NCBI GenBank assembly: GCA_039933515.1
Contig: JBDTNY010000050.1
Coordinates: 1-15,873 of the forward strand
Length of the DNA stretch: 15,873 nt
Source of the DNA: JAOUEA01 sp039933515
GTDB taxonomy: Bacteria; Actinomycetota; UBA4738; HRBIN12
Direction: 5' to 3'
Shown: positions 1 to 6,354 of the stretch, one piece after another
How positions within the stretch are numbered: position 1 is the stretch's first letter
How the letters are laid out: each line of letters starts with the position of its first letter
Position numbers and translations under genes: made by a program
Notes under the pieces: generated by a model
What the model saw: only the letters and a program-made list of their open reading frames with translations
Told to the model about the DNA's origin: nothing
Databases searched by the model: none

Positions 1-97
1 CCTGGTTGCTCTGGTTGCGGTCGCCCTGGTTGCTCTGGTTGCGGTCGCCCTGGTCGCCCTGGTTGCGGTCGCCCTGGTTGCGGTCGCCCTGGTTGCG
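1..97 (-). repeat. In-frame NQGDR-encoding repeat array in rho
   Basis: A 15-base unit read on the minus strand as AACCAGGGCGACCGC (Asn-Gln-Gly-Asp-Arg) is repeated head to tail, with a shortened QGDR unit in the middle and a NQSNQGDR variant that occurs twice. It continues beyond the left edge. Being in frame and alternating charged with amide residues, it is a coding low-complexity tract rather than an intergenic repeat. Confidence 0.9.
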
Positions 98-481
98 GGG
101 GCGAGCGCGATCGCTGCGGTCGGGCCGGTCCTCTCGCTGGCGTTCCTCGCCGGACGGGGCATCGTCGCGCTCGCCACGGTCATCCCGCGGGCGCGTCTCG
201 GACCGGTCCGCCGGCGAGGCGTCGGACGAGCCCTCGGTGGGCTCGGACACTGAGGGATCGGGCGACGACGGCTCGGGCACGGATGCCTCACGGCTGGGAC
301 GGCTGCCGCGGGGCGTGACGGTCGCGGTCTCACCGTTGCCACCGCCCTTGGCGACGATCGCGTCGATCAAGCCTGCCTTGCGGAACTTCTGCGTGCCTTC
401 GATGCCCATCTCCTGGGCGATCCTCTGCAGCTCAGGGATCAGCTTGCCTTCGAGGACACTACGTTCGGTCGTGGTCTCCAT
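1..481 (-). CDS. rho: Transcription termination factor Rho, N-terminal part (cut by window edge)
   Basis: Hexameric RNA helicase that ends transcription; only the first 160 codons are inside the window. Reading leftward from ATG at 481, residues 9-43 form a Rho N-terminal (SAP-like) domain, with LEGKLIPELQRIAQEMGIEG followed by a FRKAGLIDAIV helix. Residues 45-128 are a disordered stretch rich in Ser, Pro, Glu, Asp and Arg, and residues 129-160 are imperfect NQGDR repeats. This is the hydrophilic insertion that actinobacterial Rho proteins carry between the N-terminal domain and the RNA-binding fold; the cold-shock-like and ATPase domains would lie beyond position 1. A purine-rich ribosome site (AAGGGAGAGG, about 490-500) lies inside the 3' end of the transaldolase gene, which stops 4 bases upstream, so rho is probably read from the same transcript. 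Identity rests on the N-terminal domain, the insertion style and the gene order behind thrB; the catalytic part is not visible. Confidence 0.87.
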   Translation of the reverse strand, partial: METTTERSVLEGKLIPELQRIAQEMGIEGTQKFRKAGLIDAIVAKGGGNGETATVTPRGSRPSREASVPEPSSPDPSVSEPTEGSSDASPADRSETRPRDDRGERDDAPSGEERQREDRPDRSDRARPRNQGDRNQGDRNQGDQGDRNQSNQGDRNQSNQ

Positions 482-485
482 GAGG

Positions 486-1148
486 CTAGGCCTCTCCCTT
501 CAATCCGTTCTGGAGCGTCTGCCAGTCGGCCGTGAACTTCGCCAAGCCGGAGTCGGTCAGTGGGTGTTTCACGAGCTTCGTGAACACGTCGTAGGGCATC
601 GTCGCGATATCAGCGCCCGCGAGGGCAGCATCGATCACGTGCATCGGGTGTCGGAGCGAGGCTGCCAGCACGTTCGTGCGGTAGCCCTGCACCGCGTAGA
701 TCTCGCAGATCGTGCGGAGCATGCCCATGCCGTCGCTGCCGACATCGTCGAGCCGGCCGAGGAACGGCGACACGATGTACGCGCCGATCTCGGCCGCTAG
801 GATCGCCTGGGCCGGCGAGAACACGAGGGTCACGTTGATCCGGATCCCCTCGTCGGTCAGGCGCTTGCCGGCGGCCAGCCCCTCGGCGGTCATCGGCACC
901 TTCACGACGGCGTTGGTCGCCATCTGTGACAGCCCGACGCCCTGCTCGTACATCGCGTCGGCTTCGGGCTCGGTCGTTTCGAGCGAGATGTCGCCCGCGA
1001 CTTCTTCGAGGATCTCCTTCCAGACCCGCTCGGGGTCTTGGGCCTCCTTGGCCACGAGGGAGGGGTTGGTGGTCACGCCACCGAGGACTCCCCAGCGGTT
1101 GACCTCACGGATCTCCTCGATGCTGGCGGTGTCGAGGAACAGCTTCAC
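486..1148 (-). CDS. fsa: Transaldolase / fructose-6-phosphate aldolase family (small, TalC/Fsa type)
   Basis: A 220-residue single-domain TIM-barrel aldolase, the usual size for the short TalC/FSA family (about 215-220). Visible family signatures are MKLFLDTA at the N-terminus (Asp6), GGVTTNPSLV at 23-32, and VVKVPMT at 81-87 with Lys83 as the expected Schiff-base lysine, followed by NVTLVFS and IVSPFLGRLDD. It acts in the cytoplasm on dihydroxyacetone-type donors in the pentose phosphate/fructose phosphate network; sequence alone does not separate true transaldolase from fructose-6-phosphate aldolase activity. The start is GTG at 1148, overlapping the TGA of the 2-phosphoglycerate kinase gene by 4 bases, with AGAAGGGAT just upstream; that overlap supports the start. 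It stops 4 bases before rho. Position between the cDPG genes and rho suggests one polycistronic mRNA. Confidence 0.9.
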   Translation of the reverse strand: MKLFLDTASIEEIREVNRWGVLGGVTTNPSLVAKEAQDPERVWKEILEEVAGDISLETTEPEADAMYEQGVGLSQMATNAVVKVPMTAEGLAAGKRLTDEGIRINVTLVFSPAQAILAAEIGAYIVSPFLGRLDDVGSDGMGMLRTICEIYAVQGYRTNVLAASLRHPMHVIDAALAGADIATMPYDVFTKLVKHPLTDSGLAKFTADWQTLQNGLKGEA

Positions 1149-2113
1149 GTCGGTATCCCTTCTGTCCGGTGCTCGTTCGTGACCCCCGCCGCGCGGAGCT
1201 CGGCCGCGCGTTCGGTCGCGCGTTCCATGACCAGGTCGGTCACCGCGGCGATCGACTGGTCGAAGCTGTAGTTCGGGATCATCGGGACCCCGTGGGCGAG
1301 CGCCTGCGCCTTCACGTAGCGCTGGAGCTTGCGGATGTTGTCGAAACCGCTCGCGTAGCGCTCCGCGGGCCTGGCGGCGACCGCTCCCTCGCGTGAGGCG
1401 AAGTGGGTCAGGTGCCGCTCTTCGTCGTCGACGCCGATCACGAACGACACCGACAGGATCTTATCGGCGTGCGTCTGCACATCGAAGAACCCGGGGACGA
1501 CGTGGGCGCCCTCGATCACGATGCTCGTCCCCTCGGTGGCCGCGCGCTCGATCAACGCGTCGATGCCCACCGAGACGGCGGCGGTCTGCTCGCGGAAGCC
1601 CACGACGAGGGCGTCGACGGTCTTCGAGGGAGGCTCGCGTAGCGCCTCGTCGGCATGGAACGACGAGGTGTGGAGCGTGGGCATGAGCTCGGCCGAGAGC
1701 ATCGAGCGCATCACCTCGCGGATCGCGTCGGTGGCGACCACCCGAACGATCCCGAGCCTGGCGGCCAGCTGAGTCGCGATCGTCGACTTCCCGACGCCGG
1801 TCGCGCCGCCGATCAAGATCACGAGCGGTACGTCGAGGCGTTCCACCTCGCGCCAGCGGACGAAGTTCTGCGCGTAGCGCTCCCCCGCGATCTCGGCGAG
1901 CACGGCCAGGGCCGCGTCGGAGAGCTCGTCGCTCGTGAGGGAGATCCGGCCCTCGGTGCGCAGGCGTTGCTCGACGGCCTCGGCCACCTGGTAGGCGCGG
2001 AACGGGGAGAGGCCGGTGACCATGACCTGCGATGCGAGCAATCCCTTGGAGAACGGCAGGCCCGGCTCGCGATCCGAGATCACGATGTGGGTCTTGGTGT
2101 CGGGCTGGTTCAC
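1145..2113 (-). CDS. 2-phosphoglycerate kinase (ATP-cone-like N-terminus plus P-loop kinase)
   Basis: Predicted to phosphorylate 2-phosphoglycerate with ATP to give 2,3-bisphosphoglycerate, the first committed step towards cyclic 2,3-diphosphoglycerate. The 322-residue product has an N-terminal ATP-cone-like segment (about residues 8-90, with FSKGLLASQVMVTGL and a following helical region) and then a P-loop kinase domain with Walker A GGATGVGKST at 102-111, preceded by the strand VPLVILI. This two-part build is that of archaeal 2-phosphoglycerate kinases. The start is GTG at 2113, overlapping the TGA of the synthetase gene by 4 bases, with GAGGGAC upstream. Its direct partner, the cDPG synthetase, is the gene immediately before it, which strongly supports the assignment. 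A related P-loop small-molecule kinase with another substrate is the main alternative. Confidence 0.85.
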   Translation of the reverse strand: MNQPDTKTHIVISDREPGLPFSKGLLASQVMVTGLSPFRAYQVAEAVEQRLRTEGRISLTSDELSDAALAVLAEIAGERYAQNFVRWREVERLDVPLVILIGGATGVGKSTIATQLAARLGIVRVVATDAIREVMRSMLSAELMPTLHTSSFHADEALREPPSKTVDALVVGFREQTAAVSVGIDALIERAATEGTSIVIEGAHVVPGFFDVQTHADKILSVSFVIGVDDEERHLTHFASREGAVAARPAERYASGFDNIRKLQRYVKAQALAHGVPMIPNYSFDQSIAAVTDLVMERATERAAELRAAGVTNEHRTEGIPT

Positions 2114-3441
2114 CGTCGGGTCCCTCGCTCGATTGCGTGGTCGATCACCCTGCTGAGGGCCGACTCGAGATCGGTCGAACCCTCGACCGCGATGGCGCGG
2201 TTATCCACGAACACGACCTCCGCCCCTCGGGCCAACGCTCGCTCGCACGCCACGTCGACGGCCGCTGCCTTCAGCTCCGTGAGGAGGACGTCGTACCCCT
2301 GGGCCGCGTCGAGGTCCTCCGCGAGGCCGGCCCGATCGGCCAGCCGTGCGCTCCATCCCACGACGTCGCATCCGTGGGCGCTCGTCAGGTGTTCGACCTG
2401 TCGGGCGGCGACCGCCTCCGGCGCTGTCGTGGCGAAGAACACCCTCGCATCCCGCACGTCTGACAGCGGCACCGGGATGAAGTCGGTCACCACGCACCGG
2501 GCGTCATCGAGGAAGCGGCCGACGTGGGAACGGAGTGCGGAGAGGTTCTCAGGCCCAGCAAGTGGACTGGACGACATAGTAACAACCACGAGGTCCGACC
2601 GCAAGAGACGGTACGGACCTAGGTAGCCACCCAGATACTCCGGCGGGGCAGACGCCGGCACGACGAGGATGCCCGCATCCCATGGCACCGGGGGTACGGC
2701 GGCGCCACTCCCCTCCAAGATCACGATCCCGGGGCCGCGCGCAGCGGCAAGCTCGGCGGCCTCGCGCACGTTCGTCGCGTACGGCGCCCCGGCCAGACCC
2801 CCGCCGGCGCGGCGAGCGCCGATCGTGGTGACGCCGGTGGTGAGGGCGTCCTCGAGGTAGTCCGAGGCCGCATGGTGGCCCGAGCGGACCAGGTCCAGGA
2901 GGCGCGCGAGATCGACGCTCCCGGCCTCGGCGACCTGAGGCTCGGCTGGGCCGCCGCGGCCCATCGCGACGACGACCGGGGCGAGGCCTCGTCGAGCCGC
3001 GAGCCGGGCCACCTCGCCGCTGATCGCGGTCTTGCCCGTGCGCTTGCCAGTGCCGACCACGGCGAGCGTCGGTGCCCCGATCGGCGGTCCGTCTGCGGGC
3101 GGATCGAACCGGAAGTCCGCGCCGCGGTAGACCACGCCGCGAGCGAGCGCGACCGCGGCGAGCTCCATCCGTTCGCGGTACCCGAGCACGGGCTCGTCGG
3201 AAAGGTCGAGCACGACCTCGGGCGCGAACGCATCGATGGCCGACCCGAGCGCCGCCATCCGGTCGATGCCGGCCGTGATGGTCGGGACGCCGAAATCGGG
3301 CGGTGCGCCCGGATCGATCTTCTCGATCCCCCCCACCATGAGCGCGCCCACCACGTCGTGACCTCGCGAGCGGGCAGTCTCGATACCCCACCGGGTCACC
3401 GACGGGTAATGCTCTCCATCCACGAGAACGAGGGTGCGCAT
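2110..3441 (-). CDS. cpgS: Cyclic 2,3-diphosphoglycerate synthetase
   Basis: Predicted to close 2,3-bisphosphoglycerate into cyclic 2,3-diphosphoglycerate (cDPG) using ATP. The 443-residue product is close to the roughly 460 residues of the archaeal enzyme. It begins with the family-like MRTLVLVDGEHYPSVTRWGI and VGALMVGGIEKI, followed by a P-loop of the form GTGKRTGKTA at 130-139 after the strand TLAVV, then the VILEGSGAAVPPVPWDAGI stretch near 245-265. It has no signal peptide or membrane segment, so it is cytoplasmic. ATG at 3441 is preceded by GGAAGGTGAT on the minus strand. Its stop overlaps the GTG of the 2-phosphoglycerate kinase. The linked pair makes the pathway assignment much firmer than either gene alone. 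What the cell uses cDPG for (solute, phosphate or energy store) cannot be read from the sequence. Confidence 0.87.
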   Translation of the reverse strand: MRTLVLVDGEHYPSVTRWGIETARSRGHDVVGALMVGGIEKIDPGAPPDFGVPTITAGIDRMAALGSAIDAFAPEVVLDLSDEPVLGYRERMELAAVALARGVVYRGADFRFDPPADGPPIGAPTLAVVGTGKRTGKTAISGEVARLAARRGLAPVVVAMGRGGPAEPQVAEAGSVDLARLLDLVRSGHHAASDYLEDALTTGVTTIGARRAGGGLAGAPYATNVREAAELAAARGPGIVILEGSGAAVPPVPWDAGILVVPASAPPEYLGGYLGPYRLLRSDLVVVTMSSSPLAGPENLSALRSHVGRFLDDARCVVTDFIPVPLSDVRDARVFFATTAPEAVAARQVEHLTSAHGCDVVGWSARLADRAGLAEDLDAAQGYDVLLTELKAAAVDVACERALARGAEVVFVDNRAIAVEGSTDLESALSRVIDHAIERGTRR

Positions 3442-3490
3442 CGGCTCGGATCACCTTCCAGATCGGGCGCAGGGTCGTCGGATGGCGGTC

Positions 3491-3507
3491 TCGGCGCTAA
3501 TCGCCGA
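3491..3507 (-). other. Small hairpin over the metallophosphoesterase stop codon
   Basis: TCGGCG and CGCCGA form a perfect 6-base-pair stem around a 5-base loop that contains the TAG stop at 3497-3499. There is no T-run after it, so it is not a classical intrinsic terminator. It may slow decay or transcription between the phosphoesterase and cDPG synthetase genes, or be chance in GC-rich DNA. Confidence 0.3.
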
Positions 3508-4285
3508 CCGGGACGGAGCGCTCCTGCACGGGCAGCTCGTGCGCCCGGTGGAACTGCTCGCCCGAGAGCGAGAAGTGCGCCATGGTGGTGGCGTCACCGA
3601 AGGGGAACTTGCGGAGGATCTTGACTTCCCCACGGTCGAACTCGATCACGTTGTAGCACGGCTTCGTGTAGCCCCGGACCCGCAGCGACGACACGGTGCC
3701 CGCGTTGGCCACGTACATCTTCTCCAGCCGCCAGACGTACGGCACATGCTTATGCCCCGACAGCACCAGATCGACGCCCGCATGGATCAGCACCTCGAGG
3801 AGGTCGCCAGCGTCCATGACCGTGCTGCGCTCGCGGCCTGTGCCCGGGATCGGGAGCAGGTGGTGGTGCAGGGCGAACACCTTCAGCGCGGCAGGCTCCT
3901 GGAACTGGCGGCGGATCCAGTCGTAATGCATGCGACCGACCTTGCCCTCGTTCAGATCCGGCTCGCTCGAGTCCAGACCGACGATCCGGACGTCCTCGAC
4001 GTCGGCCGTCCACATCCTCGGCCCGATCAGATCCTCGAAATGCAGGTACCCCACGTTGCGGGAATCGTGGTTGCCGGGCACGGTGTGGATCGGGGCCTCG
4101 ATCCGGTCCGCGTACGCCAGCCAGTTCTTGTATTCCTGTCGGTACCCGTCGGTCGTGAGGTCGCCGGTGCACACGACGGCATCGGGTGCGAGCTCGTTGA
4201 TCTCCTTGATCACGCGGTTCATCAGGTTCGGCACGAAGAACGGCGAACCGACGTGCGGATCGGAGATGTGGGCGATCGTGACCAC
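3497..4285 (-). CDS. Calcineurin-like metallophosphoesterase (CpdA-like)
   Basis: A 262-residue cytoplasmic two-metal phosphoesterase. All metal-binding motifs of the family are present: D9-x-H11 in ISDPHVG, GD at 41-42, GNHD at 71-74, HHH near 140-142, and SGHKH at 177-180. The closest functional label from these motifs is the CpdA/Icc-type cyclic nucleotide phosphodiesterase group, but substrate is not predictable from them. The start is GTG at 4285 with a GGAG ribosome site upstream; the second codon is GTC, giving (M)VTIAHISDPH. It is followed after 55 bases by the cDPG synthetase and kinase genes on the same strand. Because cDPG also contains a cyclic phosphodiester, a role as cDPG hydrolase is a plausible inference, not something the sequence shows. 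A general phosphodiesterase or a protein phosphatase remain alternatives. Confidence 0.88.
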   Translation of the reverse strand: MVTIAHISDPHVGSPFFVPNLMNRVIKEINELAPDAVVCTGDLTTDGYRQEYKNWLAYADRIEAPIHTVPGNHDSRNVGYLHFEDLIGPRMWTADVEDVRIVGLDSSEPDLNEGKVGRMHYDWIRRQFQEPAALKVFALHHHLLPIPGTGRERSTVMDAGDLLEVLIHAGVDLVLSGHKHVPYVWRLEKMYVANAGTVSSLRVRGYTKPCYNVIEFDRGEVKILRKFPFGDATTMAHFSLSGEQFHRAHELPVQERSVPVGD

Positions 4286-4294
4286 TGAGGCTCC

Positions 4295-4300
4295 AGTCTA
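4295..4300 (-). promoter_or_regulatory. Possible -10 element (TAGACT) before the metallophosphoesterase
   Basis: TAGACT on the minus strand fits TANNNT and stands 9 bases before the GTG at 4285, inside the 44-base gap after the SDR gene. It would allow the phosphoesterase-cDPG-transaldolase-rho series to be transcribed apart from the SDR. No recognisable -35 was seen, and a GGAG ribosome site lies between it and the start, so transcript from the SDR promoter is equally possible. Confidence 0.3.
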
Positions 4301-4329
4301 GCTGCGACGTGGCGGGCTGTAGGGCGCGC

Positions 4330-5121
4330 TCAAGATGTCGTCGGCGGGAACCGCGCCGTGTTGAACCCGGCCCTCATCCCGCCGTCGACCACGAGCGTCA
4401 CCCCGTTGAGGAACGATGCGCGCTCGGAGGCGAGGTACACGGCGGCCTCGGCCACGTCGGCCGCACGGCCGACGCGGCCGACCGGCGGGAGCGGCCACGT
4501 CGAGGGGTCGTCTTCAGGCCGGTCGTGGTCGCCGGGAGGACCCATATGGCGCATCCCGGGCTCCGTGTCGCCCGGTGCGATCACGTTGGAACGCACGCCG
4601 CGGCGACCGCACTCGATCGCGAGCACGTTGGACAGCATGTGCACGGCCGCTTTCGATACCGAGTAGATCGCGATGTCGACCTCTCCCAGGACGCCGGCGT
4701 CAGAACCGATATGGATCATCGATCCGCCGACGGCCTCGAGGTGCGGGAAGCACCGCTGCGCGTAGAGGAGGCAACCTCGCACATTCACGGCCATGACCCG
4801 ATCGAAGTCGGCCGCGGGGGTGTCGAGCGCGGTCGCCGCCACCCCGATCCCAGCGTTGTTCACGAGGACGTCGATCCCACCCAGCGCGCTCACCGCCTCG
4901 GCCACGGAGGCGTCGATCTGCACGGGATCACCCGCGTCGGCGCGCACGAACCACGCATCGCCGCCGGCACGCAGGGACGCCTGCGCCTCGAGCCCGAGCG
5001 TCTCGTCACGCCCCGTGATCGCGACGGCAGCCCCCTCGCGGACGAAGGACTCGGCGATCGCCCGGCCCAGACCGGTCGTCCCGCCTGTGATCATCGCCCG
5101 CTTGCCCCGCAACGCTCCCAC
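4330..5121 (-). CDS. Short-chain dehydrogenase/reductase (SDR) oxidoreductase
   Basis: A classical SDR of 263 residues. The cofactor motif TGGTTGLG is at 12-19, NNAG at 88-91, and the catalytic Ser140 in IHIGSDAG, Tyr153 and Lys157 in YSVSK are all present; the C-terminus has the usual FLNGVTLVVDGG. Arg38 at the end of the second strand (TGRD) hints at NADP(H) preference. The substrate is unknown; such sequences are often labelled 3-oxoacyl-ACP reductase or glucose dehydrogenase without proof. The open frame runs far upstream, but GTG at 5121 is chosen because GAGGAGG at 5128-5134 stands 6 bases before it and the protein then begins (M)GALRGKRAMITGG, as expected for the family; GTG at 5124 is the close alternative. 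It is the first gene of the minus-strand series leading to rho. Confidence 0.88.
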   Translation of the reverse strand: MGALRGKRAMITGGTTGLGRAIAESFVREGAAVAITGRDETLGLEAQASLRAGGDAWFVRADAGDPVQIDASVAEAVSALGGIDVLVNNAGIGVAATALDTPAADFDRVMAVNVRGCLLYAQRCFPHLEAVGGSMIHIGSDAGVLGEVDIAIYSVSKAAVHMLSNVLAIECGRRGVRSNVIAPGDTEPGMRHMGPPGDHDRPEDDPSTWPLPPVGRVGRAADVAEAAVYLASERASFLNGVTLVVDGGMRAGFNTARFPPTTS

Positions 5122-5127
5122 CACCAA

Positions 5128-5134
5128 CCTCCTC
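5128..5134 (-). promoter_or_regulatory. Strong Shine-Dalgarno (GAGGAGG) fixing the SDR start
   Basis: GAGGAGG on the minus strand with a 6-base spacer (TTGGTG) to GTG at 5121. It decides between the two adjacent GTG codons at 5121 and 5124 (only 3 bases of spacing for the latter) and rejects the long upstream extension of the frame. Confidence 0.75.
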
Positions 5135-5152
5135 AGCCCGCGTTCCCATGGG

Positions 5153-5158
5153 ACGATA
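5153..5158 (-). promoter_or_regulatory. -10 element (TATCGT) for the SDR gene
   Basis: TATCGT on the minus strand fits TANNNT and would start a transcript near 5146, giving a leader of about 25 bases that contains the GAGGAGG site. The opposite strand carries TACCTT at 5157-5162, so two divergent -10 elements share the TA step. Confidence 0.45.
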
Positions 5159-5162
5159 CCTT
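5157..5162 (+). promoter_or_regulatory. Possible -10 element (TACCTT) for the MarP-like protease
   Basis: TACCTT stands only 4 bases before ATG at 5167 and there is no clear ribosome site, which suggests a leaderless or nearly leaderless mRNA. The spacing is slightly short for initiation exactly at the ATG, so this is tentative; GTG at 5173 is a possible alternative start. Confidence 0.3.
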
Positions 5163-5166
5163 CGCT

Positions 5167-6345
5167 ATGACCGTGCTCGATGCCGTCCTCCTCGTGCTGC
5201 TCGCGCTCTCCGTCTTCGGGGGCTACCGACGGGGCGCGGTTCTCCAGGTGATCGGACTGACGGGCTTGGTGCTGGGCGTCGTGCTCGGCATCGCACTCGC
5301 GCCGCGGATCGCCCAACTCGGCCACGACCCGCTGACGCACATCGCGATCGCCCTGGGGGTGGTGCTGATCGGCGGGGCGATCGGCAACCTCGCTGGCTGG
5401 GTGATCGGCAGCCGCGTGCGCACCCGCGCCCACGGCTCGCGGATGCGCGCCGCCGATGCCTACGGAGGAGCGGCGATCTCGGTCATCGCCCTCCTGCTCA
5501 CAACCTGGTTCCTGGCGTTGAACCTCGCGAACGGACCGTTCCCGCAGCTCGCCCGCGGGATCCGCGATTCGAGGATCGTCCGAGAGCTGGATGCGGTGCT
5601 GCCCGCGCCGCCCTCGATGATCGGCGAGCTGCAGCGGGTCCTGGGCCTGCTCGGATTCCCCGACGTGTTCATCGGCTTGCCGCCCATCCCGGCCGATCCG
5701 GTGGACCCTCCATCGGGCGCCGATGCATTGGCCGCGTACCGGGCCGCCGCACCCAGCATGGTCGAGGTCTTGGGCGACGGCTGCTACCGGGGATTCTTGA
5801 ACCAAGGGAGCGGCTTCGTCGTCCAGAACGGCTTCGTGCTGACCAACGCGCACGTGGTGGCGGGCACGACCGAGCAGTGGATCCGTGCGGGCGGTCGCGA
5901 CCATCGGGCGACCGTGATCGGGTTCGACCCCGAGCTCGATGTCGCCGTCCTGCATGTGCCGTCGCTCTCGGCCCCGCCGCTCACCCTGCTGGACGGAGAG
6001 CTCGGACGCGGTGACGGCGGCGCGGTGCTCGGCTTCCCGGGCGGCGGGCCGCTCACCGGAGGCGGCGCGGCGGTCCGCCAGATCATCGACCCGGTGGGCC
6101 ACGACATCTATGGCGGCGGAGAGGTTGCGAGACGCCTCTACGAGCTCCAAGCCGAGGTCGCCCCCGGCAACAGCGGCGGGCCCTTCGTGCTGCAGAGCGG
6201 GAAGGTCGCCGGGCTGGTCTTCGCGAACTCGGTGGTCGAGGACCACGTGGGCTACGCGATCGTGTCGGGTGAGTTCGCGCCGCTCGTGGCGAGGTGGATC
6301 ACGCGGGACGCGCCCGCCAGCGCGGGCGCCTGCACCGGCGCCTGA
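5167..6345 (+). CDS. marP: MarP-like membrane serine protease (CvpA domain plus trypsin-like domain)
   Basis: A 392-residue protein, matching the roughly 397 of mycobacterial MarP. Residues 1-125 hold a CvpA-type membrane region with four hydrophobic segments (about 3-18, 27-46, 58-83, 100-120). After a linker, residues 195-375 form a trypsin-like domain with catalytic His229 (LTNAHVV), Asp258 (PELDVAVL) and Ser336 (GNSGGP). Cys206 before the first strand and Cys389 near the C-terminus match the placement of the disulfide known in MarP (Cys214-Cys395). The protease domain should face the outside. In mycobacteria MarP is needed for pH homeostasis in acid and acts on a peptidoglycan hydrolase; the same role here is inference. 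The true start is ATG at 5167, since the upstream part of the open frame is antisense to the SDR. It runs towards thrB and stops 9 bases from it. Confidence 0.88.
   Translation: MTVLDAVLLVLLALSVFGGYRRGAVLQVIGLTGLVLGVVLGIALAPRIAQLGHDPLTHIAIALGVVLIGGAIGNLAGWVIGSRVRTRAHGSRMRAADAYGGAAISVIALLLTTWFLALNLANGPFPQLARGIRDSRIVRELDAVLPAPPSMIGELQRVLGLLGFPDVFIGLPPIPADPVDPPSGADALAAYRAAAPSMVEVLGDGCYRGFLNQGSGFVVQNGFVLTNAHVVAGTTEQWIRAGGRDHRATVIGFDPELDVAVLHVPSLSAPPLTLLDGELGRGDGGAVLGFPGGGPLTGGGAAVRQIIDPVGHDIYGGGEVARRLYELQAEVAPGNSGGPFVLQSGKVAGLVFANSVVEDHVGYAIVSGEFAPLVARWITRDAPASAGACTGA
6310..6342. terminator. Two competing GC hairpins between marP-like gene and thrB
   Basis: GCGCCCG (6310-6316) pairs with CGGGCGC (6323-6329), and GGCGCC (6325-6330) pairs with GGCGCC (6337-6342) across a 6-base loop; the two stems share bases, so only one can form. 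They cover the last codons of the protease gene where it meets thrB. With no T-run, they could at most be U-tract-less bidirectional terminators, or just GC-rich coding sequence. Confidence 0.25.
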
Positions 6346-6354
6346 GGTCGGGCG

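Noticed and set aside
1..97. Possible CRISPR-like or intergenic tandem array
   Set aside because: Units are 15 bases, directly abutting, without spacers, and in frame with the Rho N-terminal domain.
1655..2626. Plus-strand open frame of 323 codons opposite the 2PGK and cDPG synthetase genes
   Set aside because: Antisense shadow without recognisable domain; both minus-strand genes are supported by motifs and overlaps.
4309..5166. N-terminal extension of the MarP-like frame over the SDR gene
   Set aside because: The SDR on the other strand is complete and motif-rich; the extension has no domain, and ATG at 5167 begins directly before the first membrane helix.
5122..6246. N-terminal extension of the SDR frame across the protease gene
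   Set aside because: It is antisense to an intact protease; the GAGGAGG site sets the start at 5121.
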